From assembly GCA_905221125.1 (NCBI GenBank), contig CAJNBY010000002.1, positions 124,001-188,000 of the forward strand: DNA of 64,000 nucleotides. The letters run 5' to 3'. The translations under genes and the position numbers were made by a program. How positions within the stretch are numbered: position 1 is the stretch's first letter; the number at the start of each line of letters is the position of its first letter. The DNA comes from a bacterium (GTDB taxonomy: Bacteria > Bacillota > Bacilli > Lactobacillales > Streptococcaceae). Below the pieces are notes generated by a model, which saw nothing but the letters and a program-made list of their open reading frames with translations, ran no database searches and was not told where the DNA came from. Shown here one piece after another: positions 1-8,696 of this stretch.

Positions 1-27
1 CATTCGTTTATAAAAGTTGAAAGAGAT

Positions 28-70
28 TGAAGAAAAGGTTTTACTTACTAGCTTTCTTCAGTCTTTTTCA
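28..70 (+). terminator. Intrinsic terminator of the gene upstream of the window
   Basis: Arms TGAAGAAAAG (28-37) and GCTTTCTTCA (51-60) pair around a loop of about 13 nt, followed by GTCTTTTTC. It closes a transcript that enters from outside the window. Confidence 0.6.
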
Positions 71-83
71 TTTTGTCATCCAT

Positions 84-123
84 TTGTAAACGATTTACAA
101 TTTAAGGCAAATTATGGTAAAAT
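84..123 (+). promoter_or_regulatory. Promoter of the nucleoside-salvage operon with an overlapping operator-like inverted repeat
   Basis: The -35 TTTACA (94-99) and extended -10 TGGTAAAAT (115-123) are 18 nt apart. A perfect hyphenated inverted repeat, TTGTAAA-CGA-TTTACAA, spans 84-100, and its right arm contains the -35. It resembles a CcpA cre site but has one extra central base, so CcpA control is an inference that would fit a catabolic pdp-deoC-cdd operon. The -10 ends 6 nt before the first ATG. Confidence 0.65.
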
Positions 124-129
124 AGTGTC

Positions 130-720
130 ATGAGTAAAATGTATTATGCAGAAAATCCTGATGCTGCTCACGACATTCATGAGTTGAGAGTGGAATTGTT
201 GGGAGAAAACATGACCTTTTTGACGGATGCGGGTGTTTTTAGCAAGAAAATGGTTGACTTTGGAAGTCAACTTTTGCTCAAGTGTCTAGAGGTCAACCAA
301 GGAGAGACTGTCCTTGATGTAGGATGTGGTTATGGGCCTTTGGGCTTATCCTTGGCTAAGGCTTATGGAGTTCAGGCGACCATGGTCGATATCAATAATC
401 GTGCCTTGGATTTGGCGCGACAAAATGCTGAACGAAATAAAGTAGAAGCGACGATTTTCCAGTCCAATATCTATGAACAAGTTGAAGGGAAATTTGACCA
501 TGTCATTTCCAATCCTCCTATCCGTGCGGGCAAGCAAGTTGTTCATGAAATCATTGAGAAAAGTAAAGATTTCTTGGAACTTGGTGGGGATTTGACTATT
601 GTTATCCAGAAAAAACAAGGAGCTCCAAGTGCCAAGTCCAAGATGGAAGATGTGTTTGGTAATTGTGAAGTCGTCAAAAAAGATAAGGGATACTATATCC
701 TTAGAAGTGTGAAAGAATGA
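130..720 (+). CDS. Class I SAM-dependent methyltransferase, RsmC-like (16S rRNA guanine-N2)
   Basis: The 196-residue protein has a Rossmann-type SAM-binding loop, DVGCGYG, at residues 63-69 and the catalytic SNPP motif at 127-130. The NPP motif is typical of N-methyltransferases acting on guanine or adenine in rRNA, and the family match is the C-terminal half of RsmC, which makes m2G1207 in 16S rRNA. The target base is inferred. There is no Shine-Dalgarno sequence, and the extended -10 ends 6 nt upstream of the ATG, so translation is probably leaderless; an ATG at 139 is an alternative start. The stop overlaps the pdp start (ATGA), so this rRNA enzyme is coupled to nucleoside salvage. Confidence 0.85.
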   Translation: MSKMYYAENPDAAHDIHELRVELLGENMTFLTDAGVFSKKMVDFGSQLLLKCLEVNQGETVLDVGCGYGPLGLSLAKAYGVQATMVDINNRALDLARQNAERNKVEATIFQSNIYEQVEGKFDHVISNPPIRAGKQVVHEIIEKSKDFLELGGDLTIVIQKKQGAPSAKSKMEDVFGNCEVVKKDKGYYILRSVKE

Positions 721-1994
721 GAGCAGTTGATTTAATCCAAAAAAAACGAGATGGCCAAGAATTAACTTCGAGTGAAATTCAATGGTTAGTTGAAGGCTAT
801 GTGTCAGGAACGGTTCCTGATTATCAAATGTCTGCCTTTGCCATGGCTGTTTATTTCAAAGGAATGACGACACGAGAAATCTCAGATTTGACTATGAATA
901 TGGTCAAGACTGGGCAAGAGTTTGATTTATCCGCTATTGAGGGGGTTAAGGTTGACAAGCATTCTACTGGTGGTGTTGGTGATAAAGTAACCTTGATTTT
1001 AGCTCCTCTTGTTGCTAGCTTTGGTGTACCTGTAGCCAAAATGAGTGGTCGTGGTCTCGGCCATACTGGTGGAACAATTGATAAATTGGAGTCCATTAAG
1101 GGCTATCAAGTCGAGCGCAGTCAAGAAGATTTCATTCGTCAGGTGCAGGACATTGGAGTGTCCGTCATTGGGCAATCAGACCAGTTGGTCAAAGCTGACA
1201 AGCTTCTCTATGCTCTCCGTGATGTGACCGCAACTGTCGACACGATTCCTTTGATTGCCAGTTCGGTGATGAGCAAGAAAATCGCTGCAGGAGCAGACGC
1301 TATCTTGCTAGATGTGACAGTTGGAGAAGGCGCCTTCATGAAGACGGTTGATGAAGCGCGAGAACTGGCTCAGACCATGGTGGATCTTGGTAAGGCTGTT
1401 GGACGGAAGACCGTAGCAGTGATTACGGATATGAGTCAGCCCTTGGGACGAGCGATTGGAAATCGTCTGGAAATCCTTGAAGCACTGGAGATTTTACAAG
1501 GCCAAGGCCGTCAGGATATTACCCACTTTATTTGTGAGTTGGCTCAAATTATGCTTGGCCTGGCAAATGTAAACAAGACAGTTGAAGAAGTTCGCCAACG
1601 TCTTGAAAATGGCCAAGCACTAGCTAAGTTTGAGGAGATGGTCCAAGCTCAAGGTGGAAACTTGGAAGACCTCTATCGTCCAGTCAATGTGGCCCATGTG
1701 GTGGAAATCCCTGCTCAGGAAACAGGTATTATCTCAGCGCTTCCAGCTATGGAATTTGGCCTCTATGCTATGAGACTTGGTGCTGGTCGTGCAGTCAAGA
1801 CTGATGATTTGGACTATGAAACTGGAATTGTTTTTGAAAAGAAGGTTGGAGACTCCGTTCAAAAGGGAGAAATTGTTGCAAAAGTATACACAAATGGAAA
1901 AAATTCTCCTCAGCTAGTTACAGATTTTCAAAAATATGTTAAAATAAATGATAGGGTGCAAAGTTTACGAGAAATTATAGAAATTATCTCATAA
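717..1994 (+). CDS. pdp: Pyrimidine-nucleoside phosphorylase
   Basis: The 425-residue protein splits uridine, deoxyuridine or thymidine with phosphate into a base and (deoxy)ribose-1-phosphate. The phosphate-binding segment [10 protein letters not shown] is at 81-90, and the thymidine/pyrimidine phosphorylase signature [16 protein letters not shown] at 110-125. Length and motifs fit the Firmicute Pdp/Pyn family rather than strictly thymidine-specific DeoA. The start ATG overlaps the stop of the upstream methyltransferase by 4 nt, and deoC follows 19 nt after the stop. In the operon, Pdp releases deoxyribose-1-phosphate, which after mutase action becomes the DeoC substrate. Confidence 0.95.
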   Translation: MRAVDLIQKKRDGQELTSSEIQWLVEGYVSGTVPDYQMSAFAMAVYFKGMTTREISDLTMNMVKTGQEFDLSAIEGVKVDKHSTGGVGDKVTLILAPLVASFGVPVAKMSGRGLGHTGGTIDKLESIKGYQVERSQEDFIRQVQDIGVSVIGQSDQLVKADKLLYALRDVTATVDTIPLIASSVMSKKIAAGADAILLDVTVGEGAFMKTVDEARELAQTMVDLGKAVGRKTVAVITDMSQPLGRAIGNRLEILEALEILQGQGRQDITHFICELAQIMLGLANVNKTVEEVRQRLENGQALAKFEEMVQAQGGNLEDLYRPVNVAHVVEIPAQETGIISALPAMEFGLYAMRLGAGRAVKTDDLDYETGIVFEKKVGDSVQKGEIVAKVYTNGKNSPQLVTDFQKYVKINDRVQSLREIIEIIS

Positions 1995-2013
1995 ACGACA
2001 GGAGAATCCGTAT

Positions 2014-2676
2014 ATGAAATTAAATAAATATATCGATCATACGCTTTTGAAGCAAGATGCGACAGAAAAACAAATTGATTGTTTGTTGTCTGAAGCTAGA
2101 GAGTATGACTTTGCCAGCGTCTGCGTCAATCCGACCTGGGTTGAATATGCTAAAAAAGGGCTTGAAGGTACAGATGTCAAGGTCTGTACAGTGGTTGGTT
2201 TCCCCTTGGGAGCAACAACTTCAGCCGTGAAAGCTTTTGAAACCAAAGAAGCTATCCAAAATGGTGCAGATGAGATTGATATGGTGATCAATGTCGGTGC
2301 CCTCAAATCAGGAAATCTTGATTTGGTTGAATCGGACATTCGTGCTGTTGTTGAAGCAAGTGGTGACAAGTTGGTTAAAGTCATCATTGAAGCTTGCCTT
2401 CTGACAGACCCAGAAAAAGTTGTAGCTTGTCAATTAGCCCAGAAAGCGGGAGCTGACTTTGTCAAAACATCTACTGGCTTTTCAACTGGTGGCGCTACGA
2501 TAGCGGATGTTCAATTAATGCGTGAAACAGTTGGACCTGATATGGGTGTCAAGGCTGCTGGTGGAGCTCGTTCTTATGCAGATGCTCTTGCCTTTGTCGA
2601 AGCAGGTGCGACCCGTATCGGAACGTCAGCTGGAGTAGCCATTTCAAAAGGAGAATTGGCAGATGACGACTACTGA
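2014..2676 (+). CDS. deoC: Deoxyribose-phosphate aldolase
   Basis: This 220-residue class I aldolase cleaves 2-deoxyribose-5-phosphate into glyceraldehyde-3-phosphate and acetaldehyde, feeding nucleoside sugar into glycolysis. The Schiff-base lysine is visible as K151 in [11 protein letters not shown], and the [11 protein letters not shown] strand carries the conserved catalytic acidic residues. The full (beta/alpha)8 barrel length is present. A ribosome binding site, AGGAG, lies before the ATG. The last 14 nt overlap cdd in another frame, which indicates translational coupling inside the salvage operon. Confidence 0.96.
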   Translation: MKLNKYIDHTLLKQDATEKQIDCLLSEAREYDFASVCVNPTWVEYAKKGLEGTDVKVCTVVGFPLGATTSAVKAFETKEAIQNGADEIDMVINVGALKSGNLDLVESDIRAVVEASGDKLVKVIIEACLLTDPEKVVACQLAQKAGADFVKTSTGFSTGGATIADVQLMRETVGPDMGVKAAGGARSYADALAFVEAGATRIGTSAGVAISKGELADDDY

Positions 2677-3052
2677 GTTGATTGAACTAGCAATTGAAAC
2701 CAGCAAGAAAGCCTATGTACCCTATTCTCACTTTCCTATCGGAGCAGTTTTAGTGGCAAAAGACGGAAGTGTTTACACGGGAGTGAATATCGAAAATGCT
2801 AGCTATCCTTTGACCAATTGCGGTGAGAGAACAGCCATTTTTAAGGCTATATCTGAAGGACAAAGAGAATTTTCAGAATTGATTGTCTATGGACAAACTG
2901 AAAAACCAATTTCACCATGTGGTGCTTGTCGCCAAGTAATGGTCGAATTTTTTGAACAGGATCTTAAAGTGACCTTAGTCGCAAAAGATAAATCGACGGT
3001 CGAGATGACGGTCGGGGAATTACTTCCATATTCTTTTACAGACTTAAACTAG
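2663..3052 (+). CDS. cdd: Cytidine deaminase
   Basis: The 129-residue tetrameric-type enzyme deaminates cytidine and deoxycytidine to uridine and deoxyuridine. Zinc ligands are visible as C53 with catalytic E55 in NCGERTA, and C86 and C89 in PCGACRQ, the homotetrameric pattern of three cysteines. The start lies within the end of deoC. Its products are substrates for Pdp three genes upstream and are probably imported by the ABC system downstream. Confidence 0.96.
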   Translation: MTTTELIELAIETSKKAYVPYSHFPIGAVLVAKDGSVYTGVNIENASYPLTNCGERTAIFKAISEGQREFSELIVYGQTEKPISPCGACRQVMVEFFEQDLKVTLVAKDKSTVEMTVGELLPYSFTDLN

Positions 3053-3140
3053 TCTGAGTCGCTCTTTGAGTGCACGGTCCTTGTGGCCAATCAATCCATA
3101 CTTGCAACATCGTTGCACATCTTATTTAGGAGGTTCAGTA

Positions 3141-4193
3141 ATGAACAAGAAACAATGGCTAGGCCTTGGTCTAGTTGCAGTGGCAGCAGTTGGACTTGCT
3201 GCATGTGGTAACCGCTCTTCTCGTAAGTCAGATTCATCTTCTGATGTGAAGACAAAAGCAGCAATCGTCACTGATACTGGTGGTGTTGATGACAAATCAT
3301 TCAACCAATCAGCTTGGGAAGGTTTGCAGGCTTGGGGTAAAGAACACAATCTTTCAAAAGATAAAGGTTTCACTTACTTCCAATCAACAAGTGAAGCTGA
3401 CTACGCTAACAACTTGCAACAAGCGGCTGGAAGTTACAACCTAATCTTCGGTGTTGGTTTTGCCCTTCACAATGCGGTTGAAGAAGCAGCTAAAGAACAT
3501 TCTGACTTGAACTATGTCTTGATTGATGATGTGATTAAAGATCAAAAGAATGTTGCTAGCGTAACTTTCGCTGATAATGAGTCAGGTTACCTTGCAGGTG
3601 TAGCTGCAGCAAAAACAACTAAGACAAAACAAGTTGGTTTTGTAGGTGGGCAGGAGTCAGAAGTTATCTCTCGTTTTGAAGCAGGATTCAAGGCTGGTGT
3701 TGCGTCAGTAGACCCATCTATCAAAGTACAAGTTGACTATGCTGGTTCATTTGGTGATGCCGCTAAAGGTAAAACAATTGCAGCGGCACAATATGCAGCT
3801 GGTGCAGATATTGTTTACCAAGTAGCTGGTGGTACAGGTGCTGGTGTCTTTGCAGAAGCAAAATCACTCAACGAAAGCCGTCCTGAAAATGAAAAAGTTT
3901 GGGTTATCGGTGTTGACCGTGACCAAGAAGCAGAAGGTAAATACACTTCTAAAGATGGTAAAGAATCAAACTTTGTTCTTGTATCTACTTTGAAACAAGT
4001 TGGTACAACTGTAAAAGATATTTCTAACAAGGCAGAAAAAGGTGAATTCCCTGGCGGTCAAGTAATCGTTTACTCATTGAAAGATAAAGGGGTTGACTTG
4101 GCAGTAACAAACCTTTCAGAAGAAGGTAAAAAAGCTGTCGAAGATGCTAAAGCTAAAATCCTTGATGGAAGCGTAAAAGTTCCTGCAAAATAA
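3141..4193 (+). CDS. pnrA: Nucleoside-binding lipoprotein of the BMP family (PnrA/TmpC type)
   Basis: The 350-residue protein has a lipoprotein signal peptide with lipobox LAAC (C22) and belongs to the basic membrane protein (BMP) family of purine/pyrimidine nucleoside receptors. The BMP start motif TDTGGVDDKSFNQSAW follows the linker. The start at 3141 is preceded by AGGAGG; an in-frame start at 3066 would bury the signal peptide and is rejected. It lies next to cdd and before the ATPase and two permeases, so it is the extracellular receptor of that importer. Pneumococcal PnrA, which I recall as a surface antigen binding nucleosides, appears to be the direct homologue. Confidence 0.93.
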   Translation: MNKKQWLGLGLVAVAAVGLAACGNRSSRKSDSSSDVKTKAAIVTDTGGVDDKSFNQSAWEGLQAWGKEHNLSKDKGFTYFQSTSEADYANNLQQAAGSYNLIFGVGFALHNAVEEAAKEHSDLNYVLIDDVIKDQKNVASVTFADNESGYLAGVAAAKTTKTKQVGFVGGQESEVISRFEAGFKAGVASVDPSIKVQVDYAGSFGDAAKGKTIAAAQYAAGADIVYQVAGGTGAGVFAEAKSLNESRPENEKVWVIGVDRDQEAEGKYTSKDGKESNFVLVSTLKQVGTTVKDISNKAEKGEFPGGQVIVYSLKDKGVDLAVTNLSEEGKKAVEDAKAKILDGSVKVPAK

Positions 4194-4214
4194 TGGATGG
4201 AAGTTATTTCTTAG

Positions 4215-4300
4215 GAAGCGGCCATCGGCCGCTTTTTAAGAGTTGAGACAAAGTCATTTTGTCTCAGTAAAGCTTGCTACTAGACAAACTAGCAAGTTTT
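4215..4300 (+). terminator. Three stem-loops between the receptor gene and its ATPase
   Basis: A GC-rich hairpin, AGCGGCCATCGGCCGCT, followed by TTTTT (4217-4237), is an intrinsic terminator. It is followed by TGAGACA/TGTCTCA (4244-4266) and CTTGCTA/TAGCAAG-TTTT (4273-4300). Such a series fits partial termination that yields more binding protein than transporter, or 3'-end protection of a pnrA transcript. Confidence 0.7.
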
Positions 4301-4335
4301 ATTGAAATAAAATAAGACTCTGAAAGGAAGAGCAC

Positions 4336-5871
4336 ATGGCACACGAAAATGTCATTGAGATGCGTGATATTACCAAGGTGTTTGGTGAATTTGTTGCCAA
4401 CGACAAAATCAACCTGCACCTACGAAAAGGTGAAATTCATGCACTTTTAGGAGAAAATGGGGCTGGAAAATCCACGCTAATGAACATGTTAGCAGGGCTT
4501 CTTGAACCAACCAGTGGTGAAATTGCGGTCAACGGTCAAGTTGTTAACCTCGACTCACCATCTAAGGCAGCTAGCTTGGGAATCGGAATGGTTCACCAGC
4601 ACTTTATGTTGGTAGAGGCTTTCACAGTGGCTGAAAACATCATTTTAGGTAGTGAGTTGACTAAAAATGGTGTGCTAGATATCGCTGGAGCTAGCAAAGA
4701 AATCAAGGCTCTTTCTGAACGTTACGGCTTAGCTGTAGATCCTTCTGCCAAGGTAGCAGATATCTCAGTTGGAGCCCAACAACGTGTAGAAATTTTAAAA
4801 ACCCTTTATCGGGGGGCTGATATCCTTATCTTTGACGAACCAACGGCTGTTTTGACTCCATCAGAAATTGATGAGTTGATGGCTATTATGAAAAATCTTG
4901 TCAAAGAAGGAAAATCAATTATCTTGATTACCCACAAGTTGGATGAGATTCGCGCAGTTTCTGACCGCGTTACAGTTATCCGTCGTGGGAAATCAATTGA
5001 AACCGTCGAAATTGCAGGAGCAACCAATGCTGATCTGGCTGAAATGATGGTGGGACGTTCTGTTTCCTTTAAGACAGAGAAGCAAGCCTCTCAACCAAAA
5101 GAAGTGGTCTTGTCAATCAAAGATTTGGTGGTCAATGAAAACCGCGGTGTCCCAGCTGTGAAAAATCTATCCTTGGATGTTCGTGCTGGAGAGATTGTTG
5201 GTATTGCGGGGATTGATGGAAATGGTCAATCTGAACTCATTCAAGCAATCACAGGTCTTCGCAAGGTTGAATCTGGTAGTATCGAGCTAAAAGGAGATTC
5301 AATTGTAGGCTTGCACCCACGTCAGATTACAGAGTTGAGTGTTGGGCACGTTCCAGAAGACCGTCACCGTGATGGCTTGATTTTGGAAATGATGATTTCT
5401 GAGAATATTGCCCTTCAAACCTACTACAAAGAACCACATAGTAAAAATGGAATTTTGAACTATTCAAATATTACTTCTTATGCTAAAAAGCTAATGGAGG
5501 AATTTGATGTTCGTGCTGCCAGTGAATTTGTTCCTGCAGCTGCACTTTCAGGAGGAAATCAACAAAAAGCAATTATTGCTCGTGAAATTGATCGAGATCC
5601 TGATCTCCTTATCGTCAGCCAGCCAACTCGTGGTTTGGATGTCGGTGCCATTGAATATATCCACAAACGCTTGATTGAAGAGCGTGATAATGGGAAGGCT
5701 GTCCTTGTTGTCAGCTTTGAATTGGATGAGATTTTAAACGTCTCAGACCGCATTGCCGTTATCCATGATGGTAAGATTCAAGGTATTGTATCACCAGAAA
5801 CAACCAATAAACAAGAACTTGGTGTCTTGATGGCTGGTGGAAACTTGGGAAAGGAGAAGAGTGATGTCTAA
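4336..5871 (+). CDS. Nucleoside ABC transporter, duplicated ATP-binding protein
   Basis: The 511-residue protein has two fused ABC domains, as in sugar (RbsA) and nucleoside (YufO/NupO) importers. The first half has an intact Walker A, GENGAGKST (39-47), a non-canonical signature region, ISVGAQQR, and Walker B ILIFDEPT. The second half has a degenerate Walker A, GIDGNGQSE without the catalytic lysine, a proper LSGGNQQK signature and LLIVSQPT in place of DEPT, so only one composite site should hydrolyse ATP. This asymmetry is usual for the family. The ribosome binding site is GAAAGGAAGAG. It overlaps the next permease gene by 8 nt. Confidence 0.93.
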   Translation: MAHENVIEMRDITKVFGEFVANDKINLHLRKGEIHALLGENGAGKSTLMNMLAGLLEPTSGEIAVNGQVVNLDSPSKAASLGIGMVHQHFMLVEAFTVAENIILGSELTKNGVLDIAGASKEIKALSERYGLAVDPSAKVADISVGAQQRVEILKTLYRGADILIFDEPTAVLTPSEIDELMAIMKNLVKEGKSIILITHKLDEIRAVSDRVTVIRRGKSIETVEIAGATNADLAEMMVGRSVSFKTEKQASQPKEVVLSIKDLVVNENRGVPAVKNLSLDVRAGEIVGIAGIDGNGQSELIQAITGLRKVESGSIELKGDSIVGLHPRQITELSVGHVPEDRHRDGLILEMMISENIALQTYYKEPHSKNGILNYSNITSYAKKLMEEFDVRAASEFVPAAALSGGNQQKAIIAREIDRDPDLLIVSQPTRGLDVGAIEYIHKRLIEERDNGKAVLVVSFELDEILNVSDRIAVIHDGKIQGIVSPETTNKQELGVLMAGGNLGKEKSDV

Positions 5872-6922
5872 AAAATTACAACAAATTTCGGTTCCCTTGA
5901 TTTCTGTCTTCCTTGGAATTTTACTTGGAGCCATTGTCATGTGGATCTTCGGTTATGATGCTATTTGGGGCTACGAAGAATTGTTCTATACAGCCTTTGG
6001 TAGTCTGCGAGGTATTGGAGAAATCTTCCGTGCTATGGGGCCTCTAATCTTGATTGGTCTTGGTTTTGCTGTTGCCAGTCGTGCAGGTTTCTTTAACGTC
6101 GGGCTTCCTGGTCAGGCTTTGGCAGGTTGGATTCTCAGTGGTTGGTTTGCCCTATCGCATCCAGATATGCCCCGTCCCTTGATGATTCTAGCAACCATCG
6201 TGATTGCCTTGATTGCTGGTGGGATTGTCGGCGCGATTCCGGGTATTCTTAGAGCCTATCTAGGGACGTCAGAGGTTATCGTAACTATCATGATGAACTA
6301 CATTGTCTTGTATGTAGGGAATGCCTTTATCCATGCCTTCCCTAAAGACTTCATGCAAAGTACAGATTCGACCATTCGTGTTGGGGCTAATGCAACCTAT
6401 CAGACACCTTGGTTGGCTGAGTTGACTGGTAACTCACGGATGAATATTGGTATTTTCTTTGCCATCATTGCCGTTGCAGTTATTTGGTTCATGCTCAAGA
6501 AAACAACTCTTGGTTTTGAAATCCGTTCGGTTGGTCTTAATCCAAATGCTTCAGAATATGCTGGTATTTCTGCAAAACGAACGATTATCCTATCAATGAT
6601 TATTTCAGGTGCCTTGGCAGGTCTTGGTGGAGCTGTTGAAGGACTTGGAACCTTCCAGAACGTTTATGTTCAAGGGGCATCATTAGCTGTCGGATTTAAC
6701 GGGATGGCGGTTAGTCTGCTTGCGGCCAACTCACCAATTGGTATTCTCTTTGCAGCCTTCCTATTTGGTGTTCTCCAAGTTGGAGCCCCTGGTATGAATG
6801 CGGCGCAGGTACCGTCTGAGCTTGTCAGCATTGTAACAGCTTCTATTATCTTCTTTGTCAGTGTTCATTACCTTATCGAACGCTTTGTCAAACCGAAAAA
6901 ACAAGTTAAAGGAGGTAAGTAA
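5864..6922 (+). CDS. Nucleoside ABC transporter permease 1
   Basis: The 352-residue integral membrane protein belongs to the BPD_transp_2 (branched-chain amino acid/ribose/nucleoside) permease family. Many hydrophobic segments are visible, starting with VPLISVFLGILLGAIVMWIF, and the protein ends in a basic tail. The start chosen is ATG 5864, preceded by AAAGGAGAAG and overlapping the ATPase stop; an in-frame start at 5837 lies deep inside the ATPase gene and lacks a ribosome binding site. It pairs with the following permease to form the membrane channel. Confidence 0.92.
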   Translation: MSKKLQQISVPLISVFLGILLGAIVMWIFGYDAIWGYEELFYTAFGSLRGIGEIFRAMGPLILIGLGFAVASRAGFFNVGLPGQALAGWILSGWFALSHPDMPRPLMILATIVIALIAGGIVGAIPGILRAYLGTSEVIVTIMMNYIVLYVGNAFIHAFPKDFMQSTDSTIRVGANATYQTPWLAELTGNSRMNIGIFFAIIAVAVIWFMLKKTTLGFEIRSVGLNPNASEYAGISAKRTIILSMIISGALAGLGGAVEGLGTFQNVYVQGASLAVGFNGMAVSLLAANSPIGILFAAFLFGVLQVGAPGMNAAQVPSELVSIVTASIIFFVSVHYLIERFVKPKKQVKGGK

Positions 6923-6924
6923 AG

Positions 6925-7881
6925 ATGTCTATTACAACCTTGCTCACCCTCTTGGTGTCTTCTATGCTAATTTACTCAGCGCCCCTCATCTTTACAAGTA
7001 TTGGTGGTGTTTTCTCTGAACGTGGTGGTGTGGTAAACGTCGGCCTTGAAGGAATTATGGTTATGGGTGCCTTTTCTGGAGTTGTCTTTAACCTTGAATT
7101 TGCAGAACAATTTGGAGCAGCAACTCCTTGGTTATCCTTGCTTGTGGCAGGATTGGTTGGGGGAATCTTTTCTATCATCCACGCAGCTGCAACGGTTCAT
7201 TTCCGTGCAGACCATGTTGTCAGTGGTACTGTATTGAACTTGATGGCGCCAGCCTTGGCTGTTTTCTTGGTTAAAGTTCTTTATAACAAAGGACAAACCG
7301 ATAACCTAAGTCAAACTTTTGGACGCTTTGACTTCCCAGTCTTAGCAAATATCCCAGTGATTGGTGATATCTTCTTCAAGTCAACAAGTCTGCTAGGTTA
7401 TATCGCGATTGCCTTCTCATTCCTTGCTTGGTTTATCCTCTTCAAGACTCGCTTTGGTCTTCGTCTCCGCTCTGTAGGTGAGCATCCTCAAGCAGCGGAT
7501 ACATTGGGAATCAATGTCTACAAGATGAGATATCTAGGAGTTATCATTTCAGGTTTCTTGGGTGGAATTGGGGGAGCGATTTATGCTCAATCCATCTCAG
7601 TTAACTTCTCAGTGACAACTATTGTTGGACCTGGATTTATCGCCCTTGCTGCGATGATCTTTGGGAAATGGAATCCAATCGGAGCCATGCTATCTAGTCT
7701 CTTCTTTGGACTTTCACAAAGTTTAGCTGTTATCGGATCTCAATTGCCATTCCTACAAGGAGTGCCTGCGGTTTACCTTCAAATCGCACCTTATGTTTTG
7801 ACTATTTTGGTCTTGGCAGCCTTCTTTGGAAAAGCAGTTGCACCAAAAGCAGATGGTATCAACTATATCAAATCTAAATAA
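6925..7881 (+). CDS. Nucleoside ABC transporter permease 2
   Basis: The 318-residue second BPD_transp_2 permease begins 2 nt after the stop of permease 1 and has AAAGGAGG in that gene's end as its ribosome binding site. It shows the GGVFSERGGVVNVGLEGIM region typical of this subfamily and about eight or more hydrophobic segments. It is the last gene of the salvage/import operon and ends at a bidirectional terminator shared with plsY. Confidence 0.92.
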   Translation: MSITTLLTLLVSSMLIYSAPLIFTSIGGVFSERGGVVNVGLEGIMVMGAFSGVVFNLEFAEQFGAATPWLSLLVAGLVGGIFSIIHAAATVHFRADHVVSGTVLNLMAPALAVFLVKVLYNKGQTDNLSQTFGRFDFPVLANIPVIGDIFFKSTSLLGYIAIAFSFLAWFILFKTRFGLRLRSVGEHPQAADTLGINVYKMRYLGVIISGFLGGIGGAIYAQSISVNFSVTTIVGPGFIALAAMIFGKWNPIGAMLSSLFFGLSQSLAVIGSQLPFLQGVPAVYLQIAPYVLTILVLAAFFGKAVAPKADGINYIKSK

Positions 7882-7887
7882 GCATAC

Positions 7888-7922
7888 AAAAAAACGTCAG
7901 TTCTGTTCAAACTGGCGTTTTA
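7888..7922. terminator. Bidirectional terminator between the importer operon and plsY
   Basis: AAAAAACGTCAGTT and AACTGGCGTTTT pair with one G-U, and there are T-tracts in both orientations. It separates the convergent transcripts and overlaps the last codons of plsY. Confidence 0.85.
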
Positions 7923-8561
7923 TTTTTTAGGATCTTGATGAGTTAAGTTTAATCCCCAAGGAACAAGATTTTCAGTTTTATTTTGGATGCGTGTGATATT
8001 ATCCTTATGCCGAATGATAATCAAACTAGCGAGTGCTAGGATAATAGCGATGAAGAGAGGGTCATAGTTACTCAGGATAAAACCAAAAAGTGGAAAGAGT
8101 AGAACTCCGATAACGGCCGCGATAGATGCGGTGACACTAGATAGTGAAATCATACTACCAAGATAGAGGGTTCCAAAGAAAACAACTGCTAGGTAGAGAC
8201 AGAAGACAGGTGCAAATCCGAAAATCACTCCAGCACTGGTTGCGACAGCCTTACCACCCTTAAATCCTGCAAAGATAGGAAAGGTATGTCCAATAACAGC
8301 CAAAAGTCCAAAGATGAGAGGTGAAACACCTTGAAGATGAAAGATAATCGGAAGTAGCGTTGCTAGGGTTCCTTTGAAAAAGTCAATCACAAAGGTCGCC
8401 ATACCCGCTTTCTTGCCTAAAATGCGGAAGGTATTGGTTGTCCCAGTGTTACCAGAACCATGCTCGCGCAGATTGATTTGAAAGAATACTTGTCCAATCC
8501 AGAGACCAGACGGAATCGAACCCAGCAGATAGGCTAGGATTAATAAAACTATTGTAATCAT
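7920..8561 (-). CDS. plsY: Acyl-phosphate:glycerol-3-phosphate acyltransferase
   Basis: The 213-residue polytopic membrane enzyme transfers an acyl group from acyl-phosphate to glycerol-3-phosphate, the first step of phosphatidic acid synthesis in Firmicutes. The three PlsY signature regions are present: an N-terminal hydrophobic helix with [29 protein letters not shown] (catalytic loop), and [21 protein letters not shown] (glycerol-phosphate site). It is transcribed divergently from parE. Confidence 0.96.
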   Translation of the reverse strand: MITIVLLILAYLLGSIPSGLWIGQVFFQINLREHGSGNTGTTNTFRILGKKAGMATFVIDFFKGTLATLLPIIFHLQGVSPLIFGLLAVIGHTFPIFAGFKGGKAVATSAGVIFGFAPVFCLYLAVVFFGTLYLGSMISLSSVTASIAAVIGVLLFPLFGFILSNYDPLFIAIILALASLIIIRHKDNITRIQNKTENLVPWGLNLTHQDPKK

Positions 8562-8638
8562 ACTCCTATTATATCATGAATTGGGAAAGAAAGGCAGAGA
8601 ATCTCTACTGAAATTGTCACATCGGAGAAAGAAAAATT

Positions 8639-8667
8639 TTGCAAAATCCTTGGAAAACCTGTAGAAT
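8639..8667 (+). promoter_or_regulatory. parE promoter
   Basis: -35 TTGCAA (8639-8644) and -10 TAGAAT (8662-8667) are separated by 17 nt. The GTG start of parE follows about 30 nt later behind a strong AGGAGG. Confidence 0.7.
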
Positions 8668-8696
8668 AGTAAAGATGAACGAATAGGAGGTTCCTT

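Noticed and set aside
3100..3120. Short TGCAAC-ATC-GTTGCA hairpin before pnrA
   Set aside because: There is no T-tract or known motif; it is too small to call a regulatory element.
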